The position numbers were made by a program, and so were the translations under genes. A stretch of 64,000 nt of DNA from Bacidia rubella. Taxonomy: Eukaryota > Ascomycota > Lecanoromycetes > Lecanorales > Ramalinaceae. The notes beneath the pieces are model-generated. The model did not search any database. It was not told the origin of the DNA and saw only the letters and a program-made list of their open reading frames with translations. Location: the NCBI GenBank assembly GCA_032158265.1, contig JAVTIF010000018.1, forward strand, positions 496,001 to 560,000, read 5' to 3'. Positions 30,286-40,917 of the stretch are shown here, piece by piece (position 1 is the stretch's first letter; every line of letters begins with the position of its first letter).

Positions 30286-31933
30286 GTCGCTCCTACCTGC
30301 TGTAGACTGCCCCAGCGATTCACTCCGTTCCTCTTCTGATTCCGAGCTACTCTCAGGAGGTGACTGGGGGTACCCAAGTGCGAATTGATATAGCTGGCCA
30401 GATATATCGCCCCCGCGACTTGTTGGGCGTGGTGTGGAATGTTTCGAGGAGGGGGTTCCGGGATGCCTGGATGTTTGCTTCTGCGGCGTTGAAGCGCTTG
30501 AGGGATCAATGTTGGCGGTCGTTTTAACGCGCGTGATTTCCCCTGACGAGACGGTGACCTTCAAATTTGGCTATCGGCTATCCAATGGGTTTAAGGAGAT
30601 TGCAGTGGAAGGAGGGGAGGTGTTTCGGGAAAATGCTCGTCATTTCATCATACGGAGTAATTCTATGGCGGAGCTCAACAGCCCCCACACCAATTCCCCA
30701 GCCACCTCGGCCCGCAATTTCTCCTATAAGCAAGACAATCTCATCGTCCTCACCGCCATCACGGCGTCCCTCATGCTATGCCATCACCCGAAAGTCATAG
30801 AGCATGTCTGCAGCTTATCCATGAAGAGCCCGCGTAAGGCTGGGGCTAGACAGCAAATACTGACAAGACTATGGCTAGTGTTTGCGTATTGAAACAAACT
30901 CTGCCCCCACCATGTCCATTGGCAAGATTCTACGGAGGCAACTTCGTACAGCTACATCAATGACGTCGCTCTTGCGCGTCCAGTCATTGAAGCCGCAGGA
31001 CCTCATATCACACCGACCGATCCAAGTGGATATTTCAACTTCATAGCGCCCAAGGCTGAATTCATAAATGAGCAGAAAGTAAGAACGCCTAACCAGCAGG
31101 CATTACAGCGTCATACCTCTGCTCAGCAAGCCGCCGAACAGAATCGACATCTCTTTCTGTTTCAACGCTCCTTTTTCCAATTGTTTTGCCTTGAAAATCA
31201 ATGGGTTTCGATAACGCCATGCCCTTTCATTTGTGAAAATAGCACTACAGCTCAGGCTTTTCTGAACAGATTCCAGAAGTCTGAAGGCTGAGCAAGATGC
31301 TGAACATTCAACGCTCCATTGAGCAATTCTGATGCTCCATTGAAGCCTCCGAACTGAGCATCATGAGGTTTTGCATGTTTCGCTCAACTTGAATGCTGCT
31401 GGTCGGAGGCTCTTGCGATCCACTATGAGCACCACTGGAAGGCAGCTATATCTTGGCTGCTCATGTATTACTTCACCCTCTCCTTTGTCTCTCACTATGC
31501 TGAATGTCCGTCATAGCCATGCCCGCGTCAATAAATGTTTATGGTGGCATGTTCACTCGCTTTGTTACCACCCTTCTTTTTCCACTGCGTTGTTACCTTC
31601 CTACACAATCGTACACTACAGATGAAATTTGACCGCGTGCAATGACCAACCCTCACACACTGATATGCTTGCTACCGATTGGTACCTCTCCTGATGGTGT
31701 TGTAGAAAAGTTAAATGTTCTAGGGAATGACATGACGGTGGATGCTTTATTTGTACTCGTTGAGGCATCCAACTAGCCTGGTGACCAGTAATTCCATCAT
31801 GCACTTATACCAACCCCCTTGGTTTCTCACCTGGCAGATGAGCAGCCAACCGGCCATTGCGTCTCTCTGATTGATTTTGAGCTGGCAAAGGAACGGGTCA
31901 CGTCAATCCAGGCAGTCGGATCTTTCATCAAAC
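30286..31933. other. 1.6-kb intergenic stretch
   Basis: It contains the CBM48 gene promoter at its left end. A 153-codon plus-strand frame at 30434-30892 has no recognised motif. The 10-mer GCTCCATTGA occurs twice close together near 31310 and 31334. No gene could be supported. Confidence 0.35.
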
Positions 31934-32442
31934 ATGTTCGACGCTCAAGGCGCAAATGGAGCAGGTGGACCCTATCCTGCCCAAACAGCAGGCATCACTG
32001 ATCCTGCAGCCTTAGTCGCTTTATCGCTGGCAGATCGACACCAAGCATACAGACGTGACAAGCCCGGCATACATCCAAGGAGAAGATTGCCTTTTTCTTT
32101 ATCAATCAGTCATACATATCTTGATATGGAACTTGTCGGAAGAGTATATGTGCACGTCGATAATATCATCGCTGTCTTCTACTATGCACTTGCCACCGAA
32201 TCGGCCCAAGGAACGCGCAGGCGGTTGTCTAATACTAGCAAATTAATCTTTACCACAACAGCTTTGGACGCTCCGTGATACCAGTTGCAAAGCTTCAGGC
32301 CCTCTTTGGCAAACATATTGATATTGGGCCCACCCACAGCGCCACTGGTCTCGTGGTGAGCTTAGGCTTAGACGAAGGTCTTGCACACCCGGCTTTGCAT
32401 GCACTACATCTTTCTAGAAAATATCAAGCCACCGAGCTATAG
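31934..32442 (+). pseudogene. possible two-exon gene or gene remnant, unknown family
   Basis: Two protein-like blocks lie in different frames. The first, from an ATG at 31934, reads MFDAQGANGAGGPYPAQ and DPAALVALSLADRHQAYRR. The second follows an acceptor at 32261 (CTAAT branch, CACAACAG) and reads FGRSVIPVAKLQALFGKHID, then IGPTHSATGLVVSLGLDEG and ends HLSRKYQATEL at 32442. The second block has clear coding character. Joining them needs a phase-2 donor, and I find none in the intervening sequence. The candidates GTATAT and GTGCAC are phase 0. The locus may therefore be a decayed gene, a gene with a further short exon, or two unrelated frames. I do not recognise the family. Confidence 0.3.
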
Positions 32443-33323
32443 GCTGCCATGACGACACGCGTTATTACTGCAACCTCGCGCCAATGGGCATGAAAGATAG
32501 CTGGGTTCCCAATCGGCTGCAAATCGTTCCCTCTCGCCACTTTATCGATAGTTCCCATAAAATATGTGATTATGAGAAGACTTTGAGATCAAATAGCTGG
32601 CGACTACCCCATTCTCAACCCCGTAGTAAGAACTGCAAATCAGCCAAATGAATCACAACCTGGCATCAGTAGCAGCTACCGCAACCATCGCCAGATCTTT
32701 TTAAGCCCGCGGATTGCGAGGAATCGGACAAAACCTTGCTAGTGATGCCTCCGCCCTCGCGCATGTCATCGGCCTCATGGCTCAGCAATTCATTACCACC
32801 GCCAGTTGACACACCATTGACTCCATCAAATTCAGCACAAATACCACCCTTCTCACTTCCTCCTTACTCCTATCACAACAAGTGACATCGTGCTTTTCGG
32901 GTCTACGGCTCTGGTCCCCGGGCCCCCGGCATCAAAGTTCACTAACCATACCGCTCATCCCACTCATCGCATTTCTCATCAATTTCGCCCCGGCACGAGC
33001 ATTGAGAGTGGAATCCCTGGCATGTCTGAAAGTTGGTGTATGATAATAACGGCGTCAATCAGGATCTACCACATAGTAGATGTAGCTTGTAAACGACATG
33101 CTTTGGCGTAGAGTCATGGATCGTTGGTTCACATCTCCCGACCAACTTGTAATGTATGTATGACATAAACATTCGCAAAGCCTTCGTAGTGGTCACTGAT
33201 GTCATGACTGCATGTTATCGTTACATCCTTACGCGACCGTTTTAATCCGCCTTCGTCCTGCCAAGACATCCACGTCTGACCTCATCTCTTGTAAAAAATG
33301 GATGAGGATCAGATATGAGGGAC
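32443..33323. other. gene-poor stretch upstream of the tRNA 3' end
   Basis: No coding frame above about 75 codons and no recognisable motif. Part of a roughly 4-kb region (30.3-35.0 kb) with few genes. Confidence 0.4.
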
Positions 33324-33334
33324 AAAAAACAAAA
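33324..33334 (-). terminator. Pol III terminator of the tRNA gene
   Basis: On the minus strand, TTTT followed by TTTTTT (separated by one base) begins 7 nt after the discriminator base. T-runs of this size end RNA polymerase III transcription, so the tRNA gene has an intact 3' signal. Confidence 0.75.
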
Positions 33335-33340
33335 GTAAAT

Positions 33341-33475
33341 TGAGGGACACCTGATTTGAACAGATAACCTTTCGATTAATTCCAAGTGCTGGAGTCGAAC
33401 GCTGCGAAGCATCAGTAACGATTTCCTTAAACAGACCTGGTTAATAACTAACCGCTACCGTTGCGCCAGCCCCCC
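33341..33475 (-). tRNA. tRNA-Trp (CCA) with an anticodon intron and a 51-nt D-arm insertion
   Basis: The acceptor stem pairs GGGGGGC (33475..33469) with GTCCCTC (33348..33342), with two G-U pairs, followed by discriminator A at 33341. The 5' D-arm is TG GCGC AACGGTA GCG. The anticodon stem TTCGA (33399..33395) pairs with TCGAA (33375..33371). The loop is CTCCAG plus A, with CCA as anticodon. The T arm is ATCTG TTCAAAT CAGGT. A 12-nt intron, CACTTGGAATTA (33388..33377), sits at the canonical 37/38 position, and its TGGA can pair with the anticodon. A second interruption (33452..33402) splits the 3' side of the D-stem. Removing both leaves 72 nt, the normal size of eukaryotic tRNA-Trp, with D-stem GCGC/GCGC restored. 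The A-box (TGGCGCAACGG), B-box (GTTCAAATC) and Pol III terminator are intact. It could be a functional gene with a second intron or a broken copy. Confidence 0.8.
33402..33452 (-). other. 51-nt intron-like insertion in the tRNA-Trp D-arm
   Basis: The segment begins GTTAGT and ends TTCGCAG. It contains CTGAT 11 nt before its end and starts with a small hairpin (GTTA/TAAC). Length, donor and acceptor resemble the spliceosomal introns of nearby protein genes (44-52 nt in the SEC24 and SART3-like genes; GTTAGT donor at 55738). A register shifted by one base also restores the tRNA. Flanking AGCG on both sides could be a target duplication, but deleting one copy would leave the tRNA 2 nt short. Confidence 0.6.
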
Positions 33476-35045
33476 ATCTGAGTGGTGATGACAGAAAGTA
33501 TTTCGTACTATTATATTATATAATGTTTTTGATCAAGATTGAGCCGGTCTAGATCACCTGCTGCGGGCGCCGATCGGTTCCCCCTCTCTCCCCTTCTGAA
33601 CATGCTCCAGCACCAATTCTCCATCCGCTAATCAAAATCTTGACACATCGTGCCCGGGTCGCAGACAGCTCTCAAGTTCTGAGCTGAATCCCGCTGAGGA
33701 CGAAAGCGCATGCCTGCCTGGTGTGAGCTTGAAGGGTCAATTTCCAACGGATATGCGAGGCTTGATTGTTTGTTGCGGTAGAGAGTGGGTGTATGGCAGT
33801 TGCTGTGGGTCGCAAATATCGGTGTCTATAAGGTTCTTTCGGAGAATGCAGCGTCGATAGTTTGGTCACAGAGCTTTTTAAAGGTGGGTGATCGTGATGG
33901 ATTGTCGTGGGTTGAGGAGGTGTCGTTGAGAGGAATGGCATATTGGAGAGATGAAATGAGATGAAACCCGTTGGTTGAACGCGTGTCCTTGTTTTACCAG
34001 CATCACGTTGACGCGATGAATTGACAAACTGTTTATTTGTTCAGTAACTTGGGATAGCAGAATGAACTTCAATAAAGGTAGGATATTTCGAGCTTACCGA
34101 AGGAAGCTGAAACATTTATAAAGATGTTATTGACGACCAGGGAAATACGAATATATGGCCATTGTTTCCTCAGACCAAATACTATAGCTAAGTGCTACTC
34201 TTTCCACCAACACTGATCCCGAAGCATACATTGCTGCCCAACTTCGCTAGATACTTCGCTAACATACCTTCCAAACCCCCATCTCTACGTCTCAACAACT
34301 CTTCTAGAACTGACTTCGAATGACATCGAGCGGGGTAATACAGGTACTCTGCGTATATCTGCAGCTTCGTGTTTTCCTCTCGCTCATTGAGCTGTGCAGC
34401 TTGGAAAGAATAGTGGGGCATTGAATCAACTTCACGCTGTTGAGGGGAACATTGTGTTCCTTTGCAGCTTGTAGAATTACGAACGGTCATGGGGTCGACA
34501 AACGCAAGCTTAATGGACTCCCAGAAGTTCACTGCATGCAGTATTGTCTGTTGGCGTTGCCTTGTCGAATTAAGTGGCTGTTGCCAAGATATATGTATCG
34601 AGAAATGTGTAGAGACTCCAATATGTCGCTTGTGTGCGGGGTTGTTCTGCATAAAATGTGCTGCCAACCCAACATTTTACTTCCGAGTAACTCCTCAAAG
34701 ATGTTGAGCAAGATGGTTCGATTGAGCGCAGAGTCCCTGTGATGAGTCATTTATGCTGCTTTTTGAACTCTAGCCTCCAGTTGGTTCCTTCCCAGAAAGA
34801 TACAAGACGTACCCTCTTGCCCCACCACGAAGTTTCCACTTGAACGACTGTACAACATGAACCTGCGTCCAGATGAGTCTAATCAACTTGAAAATACGAG
34901 AAACATATGCGAAAATAAAGAGGGGAAACATGAGACCACGGACCCCTATATTGTCAAGATAAAAGAGTACAGAGTCCGCCGTGGTTCTTTTCTTCTTTCC
35001 AACGAAGAATCCATTGTCGTTCATAAGCTGACATTGGCTTTGAAT
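33476..35045. other. 1.6-kb intergenic stretch with one unassigned minus-strand frame
   Basis: A minus-strand frame between 34650 and 34188 contains protein-like text (NTKLQIYAEYLYYPARCHSK, LEELLRRRDGGLEGMLAKYL) and ends at a stop at 34188. Its first ATG (MQNNPAHK) is weak and no upstream exon was found. It may be an unrecognised gene. The rest holds nothing recognisable. Confidence 0.25.
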
Positions 35046-35669
35046 ATGCTTGCAAATAAGCTTAACACACTCCTCGCGGGAGTACTGGTTCTTGTGACTG
35101 ACTCCGTGATTCCCGGTGTCCAAGGCCAAAAGTCCTGCTACCGATGCTCACCCACTTGTCCTGACGGTTACGTCTGTGGGCCGAATGACTACTGCTGCGC
35201 AACAGGTCCTTGGTATGTATCCTGAACAGGTAATCGGAATTCGAGATCATGACTGACAACAAGATTTAGCAATCTTTTCTGCGCCCAGTGTCAGGGCCAG
35301 TGCCGTGGGAAAGACTACGGTCTCGAAAAAGTGTTGACGGAGCATGACAGTGTTGCGTCATATTGCCAGTATGTAACATCCTTGTTCTCGAATTAGGCCT
35401 AGCCACCCCTTGAAAATGTTTCTCTAATATACCCAGCTTTTTGTTGTATTCTCGTGTTGTGTACTACCGTTCGCTAATAAAACCCTAATAGTAGCGAGGT
35501 CGCGATCCATGATCTTAACGGGGACAACGTCATCACCTTCATTGAATGGGTGACATCGATGCAATACGAGCATAAGCCAATCGAAAATCTAATTCATCGC
35601 TGGAACACCTTTGACGTGGAAGGTAAAGGCTTTCTCACCATGGAGGAGGCGATCAATCGAAAGGCGTAA
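35046..35669 (+). CDS. small secreted Cys-rich protein with two EF-hands
   Basis: Three exons, 35046..35212, 35270..35368 and 35492..35669, with GTATGT donors in both introns, give 147 residues. The ATG at 35046 opens a signal peptide (LLAGVLVLVTDSVIPGVQG) with cleavage before QKSCYRC. The next 50 residues are Cys-rich: CYRCSPTCPDGYVCG, YCCATG, then CAQCQGQC across the first splice. The last exon holds two canonical EF-hand loops, DLNGDNVITFIE and DVEGKGFLTMEE, with acidic or Asn ligands at 1, 3 and 12 and Gly or Asn at 6. A secreted Cys-rich head joined to an EF-hand pair is unusual; I know no named family. Calcium binding is expected from the loops. GTAAG overlapping the stop codon could be a donor to a further exon, but I found no good acceptor. 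Confidence 0.68.
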
Positions 35670-35680
35670 GATGGGGTTAG

Positions 35681-36099
35681 TCACACCATATGTTCGTTGC
35701 AAGATGAACGAATCCTGTCTTCTTTCTTCATCTGGTTCACACGCTCCTTTGAACTTGGTACCATGTTCCCTCTACAGAATGAAAATGTTATGACGAACGC
35801 AATGTGATTATTACCAAAGATCTTTTGCTTTGACAATAGATTCCATCGACTTCCTTGTCTGACGGCGGTGATGACATTCATATAACCATCTGCATCTCCC
35901 AGACCGCTATTGCCTACAAGGACCAATCAGCCAGATATGCCCCTGCAACTTGATGCGATTACATACCAACAGAGTCTTTGCGGTATCTGACACCGTCTAG
36001 GCTGTAGCCCAGAAGCTGCTCCTCTTTTTCTTCTTTTGTAGGCAAGACCTTTAAACTTTGTGCGATTGGCTCGTTCTCATTCGGGAGACTCATTGTCAT
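35681..36099 (-). CDS. tentative two-exon hypothetical protein
   Basis: Exons 36099..35967 and 35913..35681, over a 53-nt intron (GTATGT donor, CTTGTAG acceptor), give 121 residues. The protein starts MTMSLPNENEPIAQSLKVLP and has an acidic/basic helix KEEKEEQLLGYSLDGVRYR. It continues across the splice as SVGNSGLGDADGYMNVITAV. I recognise no family. The good splice signals keeping the frame are the main support. The frame continues 25 codons upstream of the ATG without a start, so a 5' exon may be missing. It is convergent with the EF-hand gene, ending 12 bp from its stop. Confidence 0.35.
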
Positions 36100-36462
36100 T
36101 GCAACGCTCGCATCAGACTGGACACCTTTGAAACATGGATATAGCACCTTGAGATACAGCCAATTCCGGCGCACATTCTAAAGGCCGATCACATATTCGA
36201 CGACCGTTGAGATCCTCGAAGTAGTCCCTACCGCTATTCACCCGGTCTCAAAAGCGCTAACAAAGGCGAACCTCACGTCTAAGTTTGATCCGGTATACAG
36301 GGTACGCTGAATGCACTCTCATTTGAAAGCTTAGTGCGAAACGAGGAGTAGACAAGTCTAGCGGGTCCACCGGTACAATAGAGTTGGCTTGCAGGGGACT
36401 CTAGTCTGGACCCTTCTTCCGGTGGTCCTTTCCGCTCTAAAGTCTACGTCTCAACAACTCTT
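36100..36462. other. intergenic, no gene seen
   Basis: 3' region of SEC24 and upstream region of the tentative minus-strand gene. Confidence 0.35.
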
Positions 36463-39400
36463 TCAAGTCGTGCCCGTCCACAAACTCGTAATCCCCGCCA
36501 TCGCGCCCTCGACCATACCACCCCCGCCATCTCCGTCATCCTTTCTCCTCTGCCCCGTCAACTCCATCTGAATATGACGATGCACATTTACCAGCCAGTC
36601 AACATAGCTCTGCGCTTCGTTATTGCGATCCTCGACCAGACACCTTGCGAATTCGAATTCCGCTCCATCCAACCCTTGTCTCGCAACTTGAAACGGCACT
36701 GTGGGACCGGACTTCGAGCCTCTGAAGGAACCCCAGTAGGCGAGGATGTTGCGGACCTGCGCGTTGAGGTGGGTGTCGAGGACGGGGAGCGTAGATGTCT
36801 GAGGGTCAAGCGCGGAGAGTGATGTGACGTTGGGTCCAAAGAGGTCTTCGAGAAGGTTGGGGGACACTTGAGCGTGAAGCCAGAGGAGGCAGATCTGTCC
36901 ATCATCGACGAGGTAGGCGCCGCCTTCGTCTATGCGGCCGAAAGAGGCGCGGATGGAGGGCGGTACTACTAGGTGGCCTGTTTCGGGGTCTGCGAAACAG
37001 GCTTCTGGTGCGAGAGAGTGGAGGGGGAGGATCCGCGGGTAGAGGAATAAGGGGAGCGTGGTCAGGGACATGGATTTCAGCATCCGCATTGTGTAGGTGC
37101 GTCGGTCGGAGGGTTCGTGGCCGGCTTTGAAGGCGCGGGATTTGATGAGGCCGAGGATGTACATGCTGAATTCCTTGAGGTTTTCGGGCAGTACCAATTG
37201 GCCGGGTGGGTGCGAGGTGGAGAAGGATTTGCGGTAGCCAGCAAGGATATCGATGGATTTCTCTGTTAGGGCGTTGCGGATGTCTTTCAGTGGGCGCTCT
37301 ATCATTCGGGAGGCAGCTACGGAACTTAGCGAGGATGAAGAAGATATGAGCAAAACCTGCCTTACCTTCTTTTGCAATGATGTTGACTACTGCATCCTGG
37401 TCTATGAATCGCATGCTTTCGGCTGCGCCTTCACTTACGCTGGCAACGGTATTCGTACATCGTACTCGCCTCTCACCACTCGCAGTCGTGTACAGCAAAG
37501 CGCATTGAAAGTGGGCATCAAGCTTTGGGTCTAGTTTGCCATCATAGCTGAACATGACCCCTACCGCCTTATCGGCATCGATGACCCCAAACTCAAGATC
37601 AGCACCAAAGGTGTGTTGAGTGAAGTTGCCGTGATATGAGGAGACTTGAAGACCGTTGGAGCATCTGACCTTCATCAGAGCCTGATAGCCAGTCTCTCGA
37701 GTGACAGTGTGCCGTATGTCCTGAGCTAGCTGAAGGCAGTCTCGTGGAGCAAGAAAGTTGGGGTACAAGTAAGTTTCACCGCCAGAAACAGCAGCTGGAT
37801 GACCTGGTGATTATCAGCATTTGATCGATGCACGCGTCATGGTGAAAAGAACCTATGGTAGCCACATCCATGTATTTACCGCCTGGAGCAGCAATGAAGA
37901 AATCAATGCCTACTCCATTCTCTACCATCTTTGCGGCAATCTTCCTCCATCCTGGGTGTTCAGTTTGGAAAAGTTTCTTTTCAGTCTCAATACCATGCAG
38001 ATCATTCTTGTCTCGTAAGAACAACCTGCCTGGCCCGTGGGTTGGCAAGGTTGCTAACGAGCAGACGATCTTGCCTCCAAAGGCAGCTAATGAAGATATT
38101 GCGGATTCTAGTGTGGGTAACAGAGTCGGCTCAGGATTCTTTTGTTGCGTGAATAGACGTGGCAGATTTTGCAATAGATCGACAATGACGCGCCTGATGA
38201 TCAGCCGGTTTCTGCTAGATAACGGGGAGTTGCTTACTTTGATCTGTACGGATCTACAAACAGACCGTCGCTGCCTAAGGGGACGAAAGCTTCTTCAATA
38301 TCTGGCATTACGAGCATCTGCGCTTTCTCTAAGTTTTCCTACTGCTGATTAGCTTGACTACTTATGAGATAAGACATGACAGAACTCACATGACAATTAT
38401 AAAAATGGACCGCTTTATCATAAGTCACGAATCCAACTTTTCCGCCAGCAGGAATCGCTTTGGGCGTCTCTGCCGTCTCCTCCTCAGTCTTCTCTTCTTC
38501 TGAATCTATCTCGTCACCATACAATGCTTCCAAGACGCCATCGCAGAAGGCTTTGAGGAAGCCTTTGTCATTAGCATCTTGACTGACGTCAATGACAAAA
38601 AGCCATCTCAGGCCTACAGGTTCTTTTGCCCAGTACTCTTTTGGTACTAAATACTCGACCGTTCCCGTTGTCAACTCGGGTCGTTGTGGTCGGTCTACCC
38701 TGACACCACTAGGATCCGTTGGCGCAAAGTAATCTGAAGTGACATCATTGGGGAAGGTGCACATGTTGCAGACTAGCTTGTTGCCTCCTGACCTGAACAC
38801 CATGAATGGATTTACATAGGCCCGGCATCTCCTACACCGTGGTGGACCAACGTCGCCAAAGTCGAGAACAGGTATCGCCTGCTCACCCGCTTGCAGCGGC
38901 GCAAGAGGCTGCAAGACAAGGCCTAGTGGCAGACCAGTGTTTGACAGAGCGTCCGAAGAGGAAGGGATGTTGTTCAAGGTCAAGCGGGCAAACTTTGGCG
39001 AAGAGTTGCCCTGGTCCTGAGCCACAAACGGTATACCACCTGGTGGAGGTATATGTTGCTCCATTGTTGGATAGATGTGGTTAAGAAAGTACTGAGCTGC
39101 GCCATCCCTTGCCCTTGGTACGCTTGGTATCTGTTCAGGATCTACATTCCCCTGCGCAGAAACCCCTTGGTCGTTCGGAATATGCGGTGGTTTCGGAGTA
39201 CCTCTCATGCCTAGGCTTGGCCCCTGCTGTATGCCAGGAGAGAAAGGGGCTGCGCTGCCTTGATAGGGTCCCTGACTGAGGCCGGGCGTAGATGGCTGAC
39301 CTCCATAAGGATGGCCGGTGTGTGCAGGTTGAGCTTCGTCTTGGTTGACGTATTGTGGGGCATTACCCATACTCTGATTGAAGGCTTGCGACGAAACCGT

Positions 39401-39775
39401 CTGCTGATCGAGATTGTGATATGCATGTCTGTTCTTCTTTTTGTGTGGCCGGGCAGCTGCCGCGTCTGGTCCCAAACCCATCCCTCCCATCTGCGAGGTC
39501 AACCCGCCCATTGAGCCCGAGTCGCCTATTCCAGGGTTCTGTCCTTGAGGTGGGAAATAGTCTGGGGTTTGTGGTTGTGAAGGAGGGCCATATCCAGGTT
39601 GAGGACCGCCATGTTGACCTTGTTGCTGATTAGGCGCATTCTGATTGTAGGGGGTCCCTTGCTGGTAGCCAGCAGGTCCTGGAGCTACCGCGGGGCGAGG
39701 TTGTGACTGGAAAGGCTGCTGCGGGGCACCATTTGGTTGGTGACCAATGTCAGCGTATGGGTTATAGCCAGACAT
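36463..39775 (-). CDS. sec24: COPII coat subunit Sec24
   Basis: Five exons, 39775..38390, 38338..38238, 38193..37853, 37803..37366 and 37316..36463, are separated by introns of only 44-51 nt and give 1039 residues. Sec24 is the cargo-binding subunit of the COPII coat that buds vesicles from the ER. The first 210 residues are Pro/Gln/Gly-rich and disordered. The Sec23/Sec24 zinc finger has Cys at 314, 317, 336 and 339 (CRRCRAYVNPF ... CNMC). The trunk follows (LRWLFVIDVSQDANDKGFLK, then CSLATLPTHGPGR). The beta-sandwich holds GFADLEFGVIDADKAVGV-type sequence near residue 690. Helical and gelsolin-like domains follow: MIERPLKDIRNALTEKSIDI, RRTYTMRMLKSMSLTTLPLF and ILAYWGSFRGSKSGP. Intron 3 uses a weak GTTCTT donor, but the join VATIG-HPAAVSGGETYLYP is right for the family. 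Confidence 0.93.
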
Positions 39776-40917
39776 ATTTTTCAAGTTCCGTCATCGAGGT
39801 CCCTCGTGATTCCTAATTGCATCCATGTGCAATTCTTAACAATGCGAACACCTAAGCTGTATAAGAACGATTCTGGTGGGACACATAGCGGGAATTGGTA
39901 GGCAGTGGCATGGAACTCGACAGCTCAGCTCCTGATCATATGTGTAATCCTGCGATCTTTGTCGGTCACGTATTTTGCACTGAAGAGAGCCGCTTGCCAG
40001 GACAATGAGATTTGTCCAAAAATAATGCTAAGAGTGTTTCTACGGGCATAGGGCTGAGGTGACAGAGCCCTCGGAAGAGGTCCCCGTCTAACGCGCGCAT
40101 ATTTCAGAACGGCTAGGCATTTCACAAATTGACCCTTTCTTCTTGCTCAAAGCCATTTTCAATTCTTTGATGATCCAGCTTTTCATCTAAACACTGCTGG
40201 AACCTTTCTCGCTCGCGTGATCTTCTGCTACGGAGTCTCAACGGTAAGCAATCATTCAATGGAGAGTGTATCGTCGCATCGACAATGGCAAGTGTCCTTG
40301 TTTACTGTGGTCATCAACGCTCTACGCAATCCTCCTCTGCTCGCTCGACAGGATTATTTCATCGGTGGACTCTATCTAGTCGGCGATATCCATGCTGCTT
40401 CAGGCCCGGAGTGTGACCAATCTGCAAGCCCCTTTGCGGCGCACTGGCATCATCTGGAGATTGGCAAGTAGCAGGATCAGTAAAGGTCGAGGGACTATTC
40501 GCCCGCTGGCCTCTGCTACACACCAGACATTGAGACCCCACAGCTTTGTTTCACGAAAATAATGGTATAGAATGGTCTTACGAACAGCATGATCAAAGAA
40601 GTGGGAAGGTGGCAAGACTGCAGCATTTGCACCACACATGCTTTGCCTGCATTCGATCTGCCTGTTCTGGTTGGCTGTGCTCATGTCTTTCCTGCACGTC
40701 TACCAAACGTACGGATAATCTCGCAAAACACTCCATACACCCTTCTACTTAAAGGCGCAGTACATGCTTTTCGTTATGCAATAAGTTCGCAACGCTAGCC
40801 TTAATAGTCATGTTCATCACAAATCTAACAATGGCCTTCATATCCAAATTGCTCATATATCGAACAAACTCCTCCCACTGTTGTCTCCTGTTTCTATTCC
40901 CTTAAAGCATCTTGACC
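39776..40917. promoter_or_regulatory. 1.1-kb divergent intergenic region
   Basis: It lies between the SEC24 start (-) and the rhodopsin-domain gene (+) and must hold both promoters. Short frames present are not convincing. Confidence 0.4.

Noticed and set aside
30434..30892. 153-codon plus-strand frame upstream of the CBM48 gene
   Set aside because: No recognisable domain, weak composition, and it overlaps the likely promoter; not enough support for a gene.
33436..33452. The hairpin GGTTA/TAACC read as the anticodon arm of the tRNA
   Set aside because: It would give a 5-nt loop without the expected U33 and leave the perfect TTCGA-CTCCAG-A-TCGAA anticodon arm unexplained.
33402..33456. The tRNA insertion explained as a simple transposition with an AGCG target duplication
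   Set aside because: Removing the insertion plus one AGCG copy leaves a tRNA 2 nt short with a broken D-stem; exact GT...AG excision restores it fully.
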